64,000 nt of DNA, taken from contig JANEZZ010003061.1 in the NCBI GenBank assembly GCA_026122225.1, positions 3,844,001 to 3,908,000 on the forward strand. The letters run 5' to 3'. The first letter of the stretch is position 1. Every line of letters begins with the position of its first letter. The notes beneath the pieces were generated by a model. The model was not told the DNA's origin, did not search any database, and saw only the letters and a list, made by a program, of their open reading frames with translations. The translations under genes and the position numbers were made by a program. Positions 21,583 through 32,138 of this stretch are shown here, in pieces. The stretch is from Heloderma charlesbogerti. Taxonomy: Eukaryota; Chordata; Lepidosauria; Squamata; Helodermatidae.

Positions 21583-24500
21583 CTGAAAATAAGATACGAA
21601 CAGTTCTGAACCTTAGGATAGATAATTCGTCATCATAGCTCTATAGATTGTTATTCTATTCATTTCACAGAGCACACAGTCTTTCAGCACTTACTGTTTA
21701 AGCCAGCTTTGCAAATATGTCCACAAAAATTAGGAGCCTAATTTTTATTTTTTAACTAGACTGCTGGCCTATACAAACCTACATAAATCACTCATGGCCC
21801 ACTCATGGTCCAGTTTACAATAGCTTCCCTGTCTGATTGCCTGGAGGCAATTCTACTCATTACAGAAGATCAGGAAAGTGGTTATTTACAAGTATGATGT
21901 AAGCATCCATTAAGCCACTGCAAAGTGTGAGAAGCACAGCTTATTTTTCTTAGACTTAATTCACACTATGTAGTGGAGCTTTTTATTTATTTAATGGTAT
22001 TTATGAATCGCTTACATTAAAATAAATTTTGAAGTGATGTACAAAAACAATACAGTATAAGATCATAATAAAAGACTGTATATTATTACTGTACACAGAA
22101 CACAAGATATTTGTTGGAATAAGTACATTTTCAGTAAGCACCAAAAACTCAGAAGGGTTGGCACTGTGTAATTTGTACTGGTAGGGAGTTCCAGACAAAG
22201 GGCAATTACTAAAAATACTAAAGGCCCTTTTATGAGCCATCATGGACCGGACCTCCAAAATCTTAAGACACCACCAAGAGGGTATCTCCTGATGAACACA
22301 GCAACCAAACAGGCAGGTCTGGGGTCCAGCAATCTCTTAAATATCCTGTTCCAGAGTTGTTCAGGGCTTTGTGAACAAGTACCAAAACCTGATCTCGTAC
22401 CATAGAGGCAGCCAGTGCAGTTCCCTCTATATAGTAATAAGCTGGCAATAAGCCACTCCTGTTACTAACCTGGCTGAGGCATTGTGCACCAACTGCACCT
22501 TCTGGACCAACCTTAAGGACAGCTCCACATAAAGAGCCTTGCTGTAATCGAATTTTGAGGTTACCACTGCATGGACCACAGTAGCCATAACCATCTTAAC
22601 CACCAGAGTGGGTAAAAGGCACTCCTAGCCATCAAAGAATACCTGTGCTTCCAGTGACAGCGCTGGTTCAATGAGCACCCCCAAACTATGCACCTGCTCC
22701 TTCAGGGGTCGTCTGATCCAATTCCTGGACACAGGAACCACTCACACACAGAACCTCCATCTTGCCAGGACTCAGACTCAGCTTACTGGCCCTCATCCAA
22801 GCCACCACTGTACTGGTCCAAGGTATGCACAGCCTCCCAATTCAGATGTTACAGAGAAATAGAGCTGGCTGTCAACAGCATACTGTTTGGTTTGGCACCT
22901 TATTCCAAATCCCCTAATGACCGCTTCCAACAGCTTCATATAGATGTGAAATAGCTCCAGGGACAAAACAGTGCCCTCTGGCACCTCACAGCCTAAACGC
23001 CAGGGAGTTGCTAAGCACGCCCTCAAAGCTACTCTCTCAAACCAGGGCAGAGTCTGAAGGCACATGAGGCAGCCACCTTGCTGAAGCTAAGCAGGTTTGG
23101 GTCTAGTCAGTGCTTAGAGGGGAGACTACCTGGGAACCACATGTATCCACCTTGAGTTCCACGATGGAAGAAAGGTGGGATACAAGTGTAATAAATAAAT
23201 AAGACAGCAGATAGGACCAGAATCACCGGAGCGTGGTGCCGCCAATATCTATCTCATGAAGTCGGTCTCGGAGGATGCCAAAAGCCGCTGAAAGATCCAG
23301 TGAGAGCATCAGGGTAGAACCCCCCCTACACCTCTCCTAGCAAAAGCAATCCATCCGGGCAACCAAGACTGGTTCAGTACTAAAACTGGGCCTGAACGTA
23401 TACCAGAATGGTGAAGATATCCTCCAACAACACCTGCCATTGCCCCGCAATGACCCTCTCAAGAACCTTCCCCATAACAGGGGGATTTGTGACCAGGCAA
23501 CAGTTGTCAAGTACCATGGGGCCCAGGATGGACTTCTTAAGGAGAGGTCACTCTGCCTCCTCTTTCAAGGTGGCAGGTACCACCCCTTCCCAACAACAGC
23601 GCTGAGTGTTCTGGAGCCACTGAGCATTTCCAGTCTTCATTGGGGTGTTTTGCAACCCCACCCCCCATGGTTCTTTTCCCCCTAAAGTTTTTTTTTTTCC
23701 TGCAAGCCTCAGTGTTCTCCTAAGTCTGCTTATATCTCTCTCTTGTCCATGGATGGTGCTGTTTTGGCTAGGTAAGGATCAGCACTTAGAGAATGAGTTT
23801 GCTATTGGTATACAGGACTGGTATAATCCTTATCAATTCCTATTCCTACTGTTACTGGGAAGAGAGATGTTTGGGGCTACCAGCCAGTACAAACAGATCG
23901 CTGTTTAAAAAGGATATAGATATAACAGAGTGCACTGTACTTACCATCTGCATTCAAGATCCATGTTATGAAGTGTTTTGCATCCTTCTGATATTGAATA
24001 ACAGTTGTTATTTGATAAGAATCTTCTTGAAAATTGAATGAGTAGGCTATCAAATCATTATGTGGCAACCCTTCGACAAAGTGCATCATAAGTATTGATG
24101 GGATACTACCAAAGAGACACAAGAATTTGTAGTTTTAGAACTAAATAACTTGCATTAATGTTGATTCCACATCAGTACACAGCATGATTAGCAGCTCAAT
24201 GTATCATTTTTCTCTTTGAGAGTGTTTTATAAAAGACTCAAACGATCCAAGATACACAAATGAGACAGCACATATGGTTTTAGGGTTCATAGAATATTAT
24301 CTCATAGGATGGGGCTTCCAGACAGCAGACCCCCAGAAAAAGATGAAGCTTCCCAGCTTGCATGATCATCTTTACACGATGGACCCAATAAAGCTATTAA
24401 CTTCTTCATACAGTGCATAGTTAAACTATGGAATTCACTACCACAAGATGGACCGATGGCCACCAATTTGGATGGCTTTAAAAGGGGATTGGACAAATTC

Positions 24501-27500
24501 ATGGAGGATGCTATCAATGGCTACCAGCCTTGATAGCTATATGCTACTTTCAATATCAGAGGCAGAATGCCTATGTACACCAGTTGCTGGGGAACATGGG
24601 CAGGAGGGTGCTGTTGAATTCATGTCTTGCTTGAGGGTTTCCCATGGGCAGCTCTTTGGCCACTGTGTGAACAGAATGCTGGAATAAATGGAGCCTTGTT
24701 CTGATCCAGCACAGCTCTTCTTATGATCTTAATGTTATAATGAGAAGCAGGTTCAAGCACTGATCACTGAAATATGCACATTAGCTGCAACTCATTATTT
24801 GCCCACTCCTCATGTAGTTTTACTCACTTCAGCTTAATATAGTTCACACTTACTTTTCTAAAACCATTTCTCTTCTTTGAGATGTGTGATGACAGTTATT
24901 GCAGGAAGCAACATGAACAGCATTCAGTGGGTGCCATTCCGGGATTATATTTGTAAATGTTGTCAATGTCTTCTGACACCTGAAAATATCGAAAGTTAAG
25001 TATTGATGCACTGCTGCAGCAAAAAGCTTGCAAAGCTAAATATCAACACTAACTCGGAATGGCTGGAAGAGTAATTTGAATACATGGTCTAAATTCAGAA
25101 TTGGTTTGAATCTGATGCAATCAAAAGATTGAAGTCAGTTTTAAGTTCAGTTTTAAGTTTAAATCAGCAACGAATTGCAATCTGCCTGCAATTCTTGAAC
25201 ATTCAAATCCTCTTTTAGGGATTGTCAGAGTGGGACAGTTTACTTCCACTCATTGGCTAACTACATTAGTTTTGGCTGCTATGATTAAAAAGGTAATTTT
25301 ACATATCAACTCAGAACTTCAACAATTAAGAACAAAAGACATCATAACATGCCACTTTTCCATAGTGGAAAAATGGAATGGAAGAAGAATTGGGTGGAGC
25401 TGGGGGCCTGTTTTATGAAGAGACTCAACATAATATTTGTGGTACTGTTATATTTTATAGTGTTTACTTCTGAATGCACAGTTGAGAGAGCATAGGTTAA
25501 ATCCTGACCAACGATAAAAACACCTCTGTTCTCTGGTATTGCAGAGCAAGCTTGCCCTTCCCCATCTGATGATAAGCTGTGAAACAAGATGCATGGCAAG
25601 CTAGCTAATTGCAGGCACATAACACCCCTATCAATCATGAATCATGTATTGTTTGTAAAAAGAAAAGAAAAAGAAATCCACACTGAAGTTAAGGTAAATA
25701 TGAGTTTGTACTAAAGAAGTAGGGTGAAAAACAGAATCTCTGAAGAAACTAACCTCTCACTGACTTGGTGGCCACACTGTAAACATTCAAGCTTCCACGA
25801 AAAAGCGTGGAGAAAAAGTTTCTCTATTCCTGGATCTTTCTGTAGAAGTAGAGGAAAAGCAAATACTGGGCTTTCCTCCTCACCTTTGAAGAAAAACACA
25901 ACACAAAAACATGATTAACTATTTTATGTAGTCTTAGCCAAGATCTAATGGCTCTTCAAAATATATATTTCAAGATTTAAAAATGCAATTGTAAGGGCCA
26001 GTTCCTAATGTACACAGTATATTTTGGGCCCAGTACCTTACAATGGAAGTATTAAGGCTAAAAGATACATGTACGTTTGCTTCCTGTATTAAAAACTAAA
26101 ACATATTTTAGTGACTGACTGCAGAATCCTATGCATGTTTACTCAGAAGTAAGTCTCACATACCCAGGTAAGCGTGTATAGGATTTGAGACTAAGGCTGC
26201 TTGTACAAAACCAAGGCGTTTATACTTTTGAGGCTTCAATCCTAGGCAAACGTATCTCGGAGACAGTTCTACTGAACTTACTTGTGTAGGATTGTGCTAA
26301 ACGTTATATGATGCTGTGAGCACATTAGATCCTTATTTTAGCAATGGGACACTTAGGGCAGTCCCCACCCTGTCCCCAATGCCACCTATTATGTCCATGA
26401 CACAGCACGGGGGATCCTGTGGAAGCGGAGGAGCGAGGGGAAAGCAGTAGCACATGCTTCATGTGCAAAAAGGTTCAAGATTAAATTCCTGGGATCTCCA
26501 GGTAGGTCTCGGAAAGTCTCCTGCCTGAAACCCTGGAGTGCCGCTCCCAGTCAGTGTAGACTGTACTGGGTTAGATAGATCAATGGTGTGTCTCAGTATA
26601 AGGCTGCTTCTTATTTATTTATGACATTTCTTACCCACTTTTTATTATAAAATAATCCCAAAACAGGGAACAAGCAATAAAATACAGCAAAATAATACAA
26701 TATTGACAAAAAACATAAACAAATGGGGAGAAAAGTAACAGACAAACAACAGTTTACATGATGCAGCAAAAGAGAGGAAAACTCAATCAAAAGGCTGGGT
26801 AAAAAGATAGGTCCTTAGGTGGCACTAAAAACGTCTAAGCACTGCCTGTATATGAGATGGGGAGGGAGTTCCACAGTCGGGGTGCTTATATCAAGAACGC
26901 CCGGCCTCAGTTTGCCGTGTATCGAACTCCTGACAAATGTGGCACCACCAAGAGGGAATCCTCATTCCATCGTAACATCTGGGCATGATCTTAATATTCT
27001 TGTATCCCTAAATTGAATCTCTCTGCTCAGAGGCAGCATACCATTAAATACTTGCTGCTCAAGGGCTATCACCTTCGTGCTCAGTTTGAGAGCTTCCCTA
27101 TGGCATCTGGTTGGCCACTGTGGGAAGCAGGATGCTGGTCTAGATGGACCTTTTGACTGATTCAGCGGGACTCTCCTTATGCCTAACTGAGTAACCAATG
27201 GCACAGAAAACAGCTAGACTAAAACAAAGGCATATGAGCACTGAAACCGTGATCTTATCTGAAGCTAATGACAAAGAAAAGTGGTTTCCAGCTGATGGAC
27301 AGAGCAAGAAGAAGAGAAGAGCACTGCAATATATTAGCACATAACTCTGAGGAATGGCTCCCTTTGGACCCATAAATAAATAAGCCAGAGAGAGAGAGAG
27401 AGAGGAAATACACACACGGCAAAACAGCAAGTAAATGTGGCAATGCAGTAGTTTACTGCTCCATTTAGAAACATAGCTATTACATCACAAACCCCCAACA

Positions 27501-30500
27501 TTTTATAAAGCCCCCCCTTCAATTACTTACCCAATTTACACTTAAGATGAGGCTGAAGCTGGTCAAATATTAGATTCCTGATTTCATTTAGGTGAGATTC
27601 TGTTCTTGACAGAACATCCAAAGGAACCTCTGAGACATGTTTACCTGCATGAAACAGTTTGTTGATCTATCAACACATGGCTCTCCAAAAATGGCTATTT
27701 TCTAATCCATTCCAAAAGTAACTGGTTACTACTAAATAAATGAAATTCTGTAGTTTGTTCTGCAGTAGATACTGGCAATGTAAGGTTTGGCTCCAATGGT
27801 ATCATTCCACCAGCAGAAGGGAAACTGCTGGTGTAACTGATTTGCCCTCCCCAATGCATGCATCCCAAATATCCCATCTGGATATTTGGTCTGCTTCTGT
27901 TGACGGTTTCTAGTTCTTAGAAACCTCTGTTTTCATGCACACACACTTCATATGTATTCATTGAAATAGATGTATTCAGATCTATACAGCTACATTTCTT
28001 TTCTTTTGTTGACATTCTATAATAAAAAATAAGTTTAAAAAGAAATCCCAAATCTGCTCACTGGAGGACAGTGAATTCCTGTTGCATGAACAGACCTCTG
28101 CTTGTGCAATGTTGGATCCAGGCCAGAGTACCAAAATCCCAGATAGTCACGGGGAAAATAGACCGCTGTTCATTCAGATTACTGCAGCCATCCTCAGAAC
28201 AACCGCTCAAAGCTAAATGCAAGTTGTATGAACTACTCAAACAGTGAGTACATCTGCTAAGGCCAAACCTGTGCCCTGCCTCTCATGATGTGGTTTTTAA
28301 CTGCATTCTAGGGAACCTTGGGGTTCTTCACAAGTTTACCATATACTAAGGGAGAAGAAGACTAGCGGTAGACAAGCATCCCTGAAAGACAACTTGCCAA
28401 CACTACTGACCTTCCTCTGCAACATAAATCAGGAGCTGCGTGTGTTCTACTGCGCTCACTCGCTCCAAGCAGGGCAACACTGTGGCCCTACAATCCTACC
28501 TCGCACTTTATCTGAACCAAGTGCTGCAACATGCCCTATTTATTTATTTATTTATTTATTTATTATTATTAAATGTATTAATCACCCATCTGGCTGGTCA
28601 CCCAGCCACTCTGGGTGATGTACAACATACAATAAAAACAGTTTAAAACAATAATCCCCCTCCAGTGCACTGGGGGTTCCATAACAAATAGTCTGTAGTT
28701 CCTTAGTGTTCCCAGAAAGTACAAAGTGTGAAAATTCATCACATGTATGGCATCTAACTCAATGCAAGTAACCAATGTACTGAGAGGTTGCTGCATGGTG
28801 CGGTAGGGATAATTCAGCTTTCAAACTATGTTCATGTACGCATCATCATGTATGCATCTCATTACAATGGACAGACTCTGATGTAAATCAAGGATGTGGG
28901 AGAGTGATCAACAGCTATGGAGCTATCTGGGCAAAAGACATTTGTCTGGGGGGAATAGAAGTAAAAAAAGTAGCGTATAAAGTGGGAATAAGAGAAGCGG
29001 GGGGAGATTTCACCATTTCTAAATGACCACTTTTCACTAAGAGTGGTTTTATCAAAGGTTGTTCTATAATCCCAGGACTTGGTGGGCACTTTTTTCTTTA
29101 TCAGCATAATAGAAAATCCATTTTCCAGTGCTGAAGGCTAACGAACATTCCAGAAACACAAATCTGATTCTAGAAAGAAAAAAAGAACAGCGCAATGCCT
29201 ACATTAATGTTTACTTCTTACATACACTGCAGTAGAATAATCTGAATTGTCAAAAGTTCAGAAATCTACAGATCCCACTGATTTTTGTAAACAAAAATTA
29301 TTTTGACAGGAAAAAATGACTCATGTTTGACTTACCGCTTTGACAAGTATTTACCAGTGCAGTCGCTTGGTTATATTTTGCAAATAGTCTCTTGATTATT
29401 GATGTGCTTTCTGAATCTGAGCCAGTCTCAATCATTTTTAGTGTATCTAAATGCACGAGTGCTGACATAATACAATCTAACCAGCAGAGAGCATGTGCAT
29501 TCCTCCACTGAAGCCACAATGGCTCCAGCAGAGATTGTTTGTCTTGATGCAGAATTGGAGACATGAATGAACCAATTTCAGAATCTGACAAAAACTGTGA
29601 CTGCACACTGGACATCTCTGGTAAGCTTTCTTGAGCTCCCATTTCCAAGCCCATTTGCTGTTCCATAGATTCAGCTGCACTACACAAGTTTGGGTGACTG
29701 GCTTGTGAAAAATCAGGCTGCCCTGACTGAGTCCCAAAGAGATCATTTTCATTGCACTTGGAAGCAAGATCAGATCTGGATGTCTGCTCAGTGTCCATCA
29801 AGTTATCAGTCCTAGTCAATTTTATGCATGGTTCAAGGGGAGAGGTCACCAGGCTTGTATCAAAGAACTTTCTTTTCTTAAAAGTGCCCTGAGATGGATA
29901 ACCTTTTGGATCAATGGGAATTATAATGTTGCTGAGTGGCTCAAATCCAAGAGGGTAGATGCACTGAAAGAAAGAGAAAGGGAAAGAAAAACATATACCA
30001 GACATTAGACTTACGTATAGTATTTTAGCAAATAATATATAATGTAGATTTCAGGGATGAAATGGAAAACTGACCACAGAAACTACAGCTATACAAGAAG
30101 AGCATCCAACTACCCCCCCCCCTGTAAGTTATAACTAGTACTGTTCTGCGATAAGATTTTCTTTATGAAAGGACTCCAGGGCTGGCTTTGGATGATCACA
30201 TAAGGAGAAGCCATCATGGCTTCTCTTCTCACCCCCGTGCATGCCACATGCGTGAGTGGCATTTACATAGTTACCTGCGCTGCAGAGTGGGTTGCCACAT
30301 CATCCAAACCTGGCACATGGTGGGGGTGGCTTCGTACCCACCCTACAACTCACGATGTGCAGTAGAGGTTGTAGGGTAGGTATGGAGCCACCCCTGCTGC
30401 ACCGTGTTCAGACAACATGCCAACCTACACTGCAGCGCGGGTAATTATGCAAATGGTGGTCACGCACATGGGGGGAGGGGGGGAAGCCACAATGGCTTCT

Positions 30501-32066
30501 TCTTCCAACGCAATCGTCCGAACACCCTGCAAATCTCACTAAGTCAATGACCCTATAAATTAGTTTATGGAATTCAGGAAACCTTTAAAAAAATATAGCT
30601 ATTAGCTTTGAAGAGGGTAACTCCTAAATATGTTCATTTTTACTCTCATGTTCTGAAGGATATTTTTTAAATATTGCTTTTCTGGACATCAATATAATTA
30701 TTGCTGCTATTTTACCTTTTTTTCCATTTTTTAGACAGAGGAAGGACATTTCAAGATTCATTTAATCAAAGCTAGATTAATTATACAATGCTGGAGTCCC
30801 ACAGCCTTAACCACCCCTGCTCCCCCACATGCTCAAGTACTTACTGATTAACCCATCTTCCTCCCCACAGTTGCCACCTTTCTCCACACCTTCATTCCCA
30901 AACACAAGGGGGTGCTATGACGAGGAGCTGTAAATGCTTGGAAGTAAAGAACCACTATTCCTGAATTGGGCTTTAATATTTTTACCTAAAAATCGATGGG
31001 GTCATTACAGCTTCAGATATAATTCTGAATGGGCCTTAGTAAATTGCCTAGTAAGTTACCCGTGAGCTTCAGGACCTGCTCTGGATCATGGGAAGGGGTG
31101 GGCTAGTTCGCTTTTGACATCTGTTTCCTTGCATATCATATGACACTAAGCTTTCTTCAACATAACCTGCTCAGGTATTGACATAATGTGCTTGTGGTTT
31201 AATTGAACCTGGATATCTGACAGTTATTTTGTACGCCAAAGAACTACTCAGTTATGAAATGTTATGCCAACCATTTGTTAAATCATCATAAATGCGTAGA
31301 TTAAGAATGATGGGGTATAGTAATACTGGACAAACCCCAACTCAGCAATTAAAAAAAAAAAAGCTGAACTACCTGGGGATTTTCACACAAAAAAATAGAT
31401 TCTTCAAAATGTATGCGATACGTTCTTAAAGCTTTTATTAGACCCTTCTTTTTGCAAGCTGGGCACCATTCATTTGGAGTTACTTCAGCAGAATTAGAGC
31501 CCTAAAGAGATGCAAAAACAAACAATAAATGTATTATTCCTGAGAAGCCAAACATCAAAACATAGAAAATGACTTCATACCACACAAGTCATTTATATGT
31601 CTGAAGAGTTAAATTTGACAACACAGAAACATAACAAAGTATATATGAGAGTCTCATATTAGAATAAAACTACACATAATTTGATTTTTATATGGACCAA
31701 GTGTTCATTTTATTTATACTGAACAAAATAGCCTTTACTATCAGTGCTGACCTCTACCCAAGCATTAGAACAAACGTCTTCATAAACATGTTTGTAACAG
31801 CTAACAACGTTTGAAAATAGTAAATCTTTCGCCATTTCAATAAGATTTCCGTGGAAAAATAATTTTACAAAAAATTTAGAGGTCATACAGCAAAATTAGC
31901 CCAATAGAAATGTAAAAATCTCTCAAAATTGAGGAGGAAAAAAAGAACTTTGCACAATGTGAAAGAGAACTGAACTGACTTTTCCCAAATACCCCACCAT
32001 GTGGAGTGCAGATGCCCCTATACCAGTCACTTGCAAACCATTTCCAGTCTTCTGGTAATCCATCAT
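19673..32066 (-). CDS. USPL1: SUMO-specific isopeptidase USPL1, eight coding exons
   Basis: USPL1 removes SUMO from proteins and acts in Cajal bodies; the fold is that of ubiquitin-specific C19 cysteine proteases. The exons join as 32066-31980, 31501-31373, 29963-29336, 27644-27531, 25883-25754, 24979-24854, 24105-23945 and 21582-19673. The total is 3,285 nt, an open frame of 1,094 aa plus stop; human USPL1 is about 1,092 aa. The N-terminus has paired cysteines (C42/C45, C68/C73). The catalytic Cys is C232 in the ALCWLDC motif. CxxC pairs occur in exons 6 and 7. The catalytic His is H449 in HFITWIL, and the Asp is D465 in WLECDDLKG. The His-Asp spacing of 16 equals that I recall for the human enzyme (C236, H456, D472). 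The long C-terminal half is poorly conserved and probably disordered, with short conserved blocks such as SWVKDL, HQLRLKL, ELLSP and DHNYYSP. All splice sites are GT-AG and phases agree throughout, so the gene looks functional. Confidence 0.97.
21978..23640 (-). mobile_element. Old L2-like LINE in USPL1 intron 8
   Basis: Minus-strand remnants of an L2-type RT and C-terminus, with many stops: VALRACLATPW, PEGTVLS, FHIYMKLLEAVIRGFGI and a degraded YADD-like AVDSQLYFS piece. The 3' tail has ATAAATAAA-type repeats near 21978. A 5S-headed SINE interrupts it at 23065-23203. It is clearly older than the other two L2 copies. Confidence 0.7.
23065..23203 (+). mobile_element. 5S rRNA-headed SINE with L2-like tail
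   Basis: The head matches the middle of 5S rRNA (GAAGCTAAGCAGG, then a GTCAGTGCTTAGAGGGGAGAC region and CCTGGGAA). The tail reads CCTTGAGTTCC, AGGTGGGATACAAGTG and AATAAATAAATAAG, the same tail type as the tRNA-headed SINE at 7540-7796. It sits inside an older L2 copy. Confidence 0.75.
23945..24105 (-). CDS. USPL1: USPL1 exon 8
   Basis: The acceptor is TCTCTTTGGTAG and the donor is G|GTAAGTAC. The 161 nt fit as 1 + 53 codons + 1. It encodes the conserved HFVEGLPHND block and the catalytic His in HFITWILNAD. Confidence 0.95.
24415..24735 (+). mobile_element. CR1-like LINE (family 2) 3' end in intron 7
   Basis: Starts with LWNSLPQDG-type coding sequence (ACTATGGAATTCACTACC), continues through GGCTTTAAAAGGGGATTGG, and ends in the GAACAGAATGCTGGA and CTGATCCAGCA 3' UTR words. 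Antisense to USPL1. Confidence 0.75.
24854..24979 (-). CDS. USPL1: USPL1 exon 7
   Basis: The acceptor is GATATTTTCAG and the donor is GAAAA|GTAAGTG. The 126 nt fit as 1 + 41 codons + 2. It encodes FTNIIPEWHPLNAVHVASC and a CNNC pair, part of the structural zinc site of the protease domain together with exon 6. Confidence 0.95.
24980..25753 (-). other. USPL1 intron 6, nothing recognised
   Basis: No repeat or additional exon seen. Confidence 0.6.
25754..25883 (-). CDS. USPL1: USPL1 exon 6
   Basis: The acceptor is TTTTTCTTCAAAG and the donor is GAGAG|GTTAGT, a less common donor. The 130 nt fit as 2 + 42 codons + 2. It encodes ESPVFAFPLLLQKDPGIEKL and the ECLQCGH motif with a CxxC pair. Confidence 0.95.
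26117..26300. mobile_element. Two short palindromic MITE copies (AATCCTATGCATG family)
   Basis: 26117-26192 reads GCAGAATCCTATGCATGTTT, then TCAGAAGTAAGTC, and ends GTGTATAGGATT. 26234-26300 reads CAATCCTAGGC and ends GTGTAGGATTGTG. Both are imperfect hairpins of the family described under findings. Confidence 0.6.
26428..26612 (+). mobile_element. tRNA-derived SINE (type 1), decayed
   Basis: Opposite-orientation relative of the copy at 3028-3221. The head is heavily mutated (AGCAGTAGCACATGC, GGTTCAAGATT), while the body and tail (CAGTGTAGACTGTACTGGG, GTATAAGGCTGCTTC) remain clear. Confidence 0.65.
26613..27085 (-). mobile_element. L2-like LINE 3' end in intron 5
   Basis: The minus-strand C-terminal region includes the complement of GGGGAGGGAGTTCCACAG, the codons of the LWNSLP-type block, and ends in an A/T-rich tail near 26613. 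A short CR1-family-2 3' UTR piece follows at 27100-27184 (plus strand). Confidence 0.6.
27531..27644 (-). CDS. USPL1: USPL1 exon 5
   Basis: The acceptor is GTTTCATGCAG and the donor is TTGG|GTAAGT. The 114 nt fit as 2 + 37 codons + 1. It encodes HLNEIRNLIFDQLQPHLKC, matching the human helix LNEVRDEIFISLQPQLRC. Confidence 0.95.
28536..28650 (-). mobile_element. L2 LINE 3' tip with (TATT)n run
   Basis: A (TATT)n run at about 28536-28567 is followed by CACCCATCTGGCTGG, CACCCAGCCACTCTGGG and TGATGTACAACATAC, the complement of the L2 3' UTR seen at 1480-1555. Confidence 0.8.
29336..29963 (-). CDS. USPL1: USPL1 exon 4, with the catalytic cysteine
   Basis: The acceptor is TTTCTTTCAG and the donor is AAAGCG|GTAAG. 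The 628 nt are 209 codons + 1. It begins with CIYPLG, directly continuing exon 3, passes through a variable linker, and reaches WLQWRNAHALCWLDCIMSAL with catalytic C232. It ends in KYNQATALVN. Confidence 0.96.
30188..30524. mobile_element. Long palindromic MITE in USPL1 intron 3
   Basis: The left arm GGATGATCACATAAGG..AGAAGCCATCATGGCTTC..GTTACCTGCGCTGCAG is matched in order by the complement of the right arm (CTGCAGCGCGGGTAATTATGC..AAGCCACAATGGCTTC..CAATCGTCC). The centre is itself palindromic. The whole is about 337 bp, a fold-back DNA element. Confidence 0.7.
31373..31501 (-). CDS. USPL1: USPL1 exon 3
   Basis: The acceptor is CATCTCTTTAG and the donor is CCCCAG|GTAGTT. Exactly 43 codons, phase 0 at both ends. 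It encodes the EWCPACKKKG zinc-type cysteine pair, ALRTYRIHFEESIFLC and the start of a second pair completed by the first residue of exon 4. Confidence 0.95.
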
Positions 32067-32138
32067 TCTGAGGCATTGGCTAAATTATCATGTCACTTGT
32101 AACATTTTCAACAGTCTTAAGGATTTTTTTCACATATC
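31980..32138 (-). CDS. USPL1: USPL1 exon 2 with start codon; 72 nt of 5' UTR
   Basis: The acceptor TTCTTATTTTACAG ends at 32139. Coding starts at the tandem ATGATG at 32066-32061. The second ATG has A at -3 and G at +4, a strong context. The 29 codons end at donor AAA|GTCAGT and include the conserved ALHMVGYLGK. The untranslated part holds three upstream ATGs (see findings). Confidence 0.9.
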
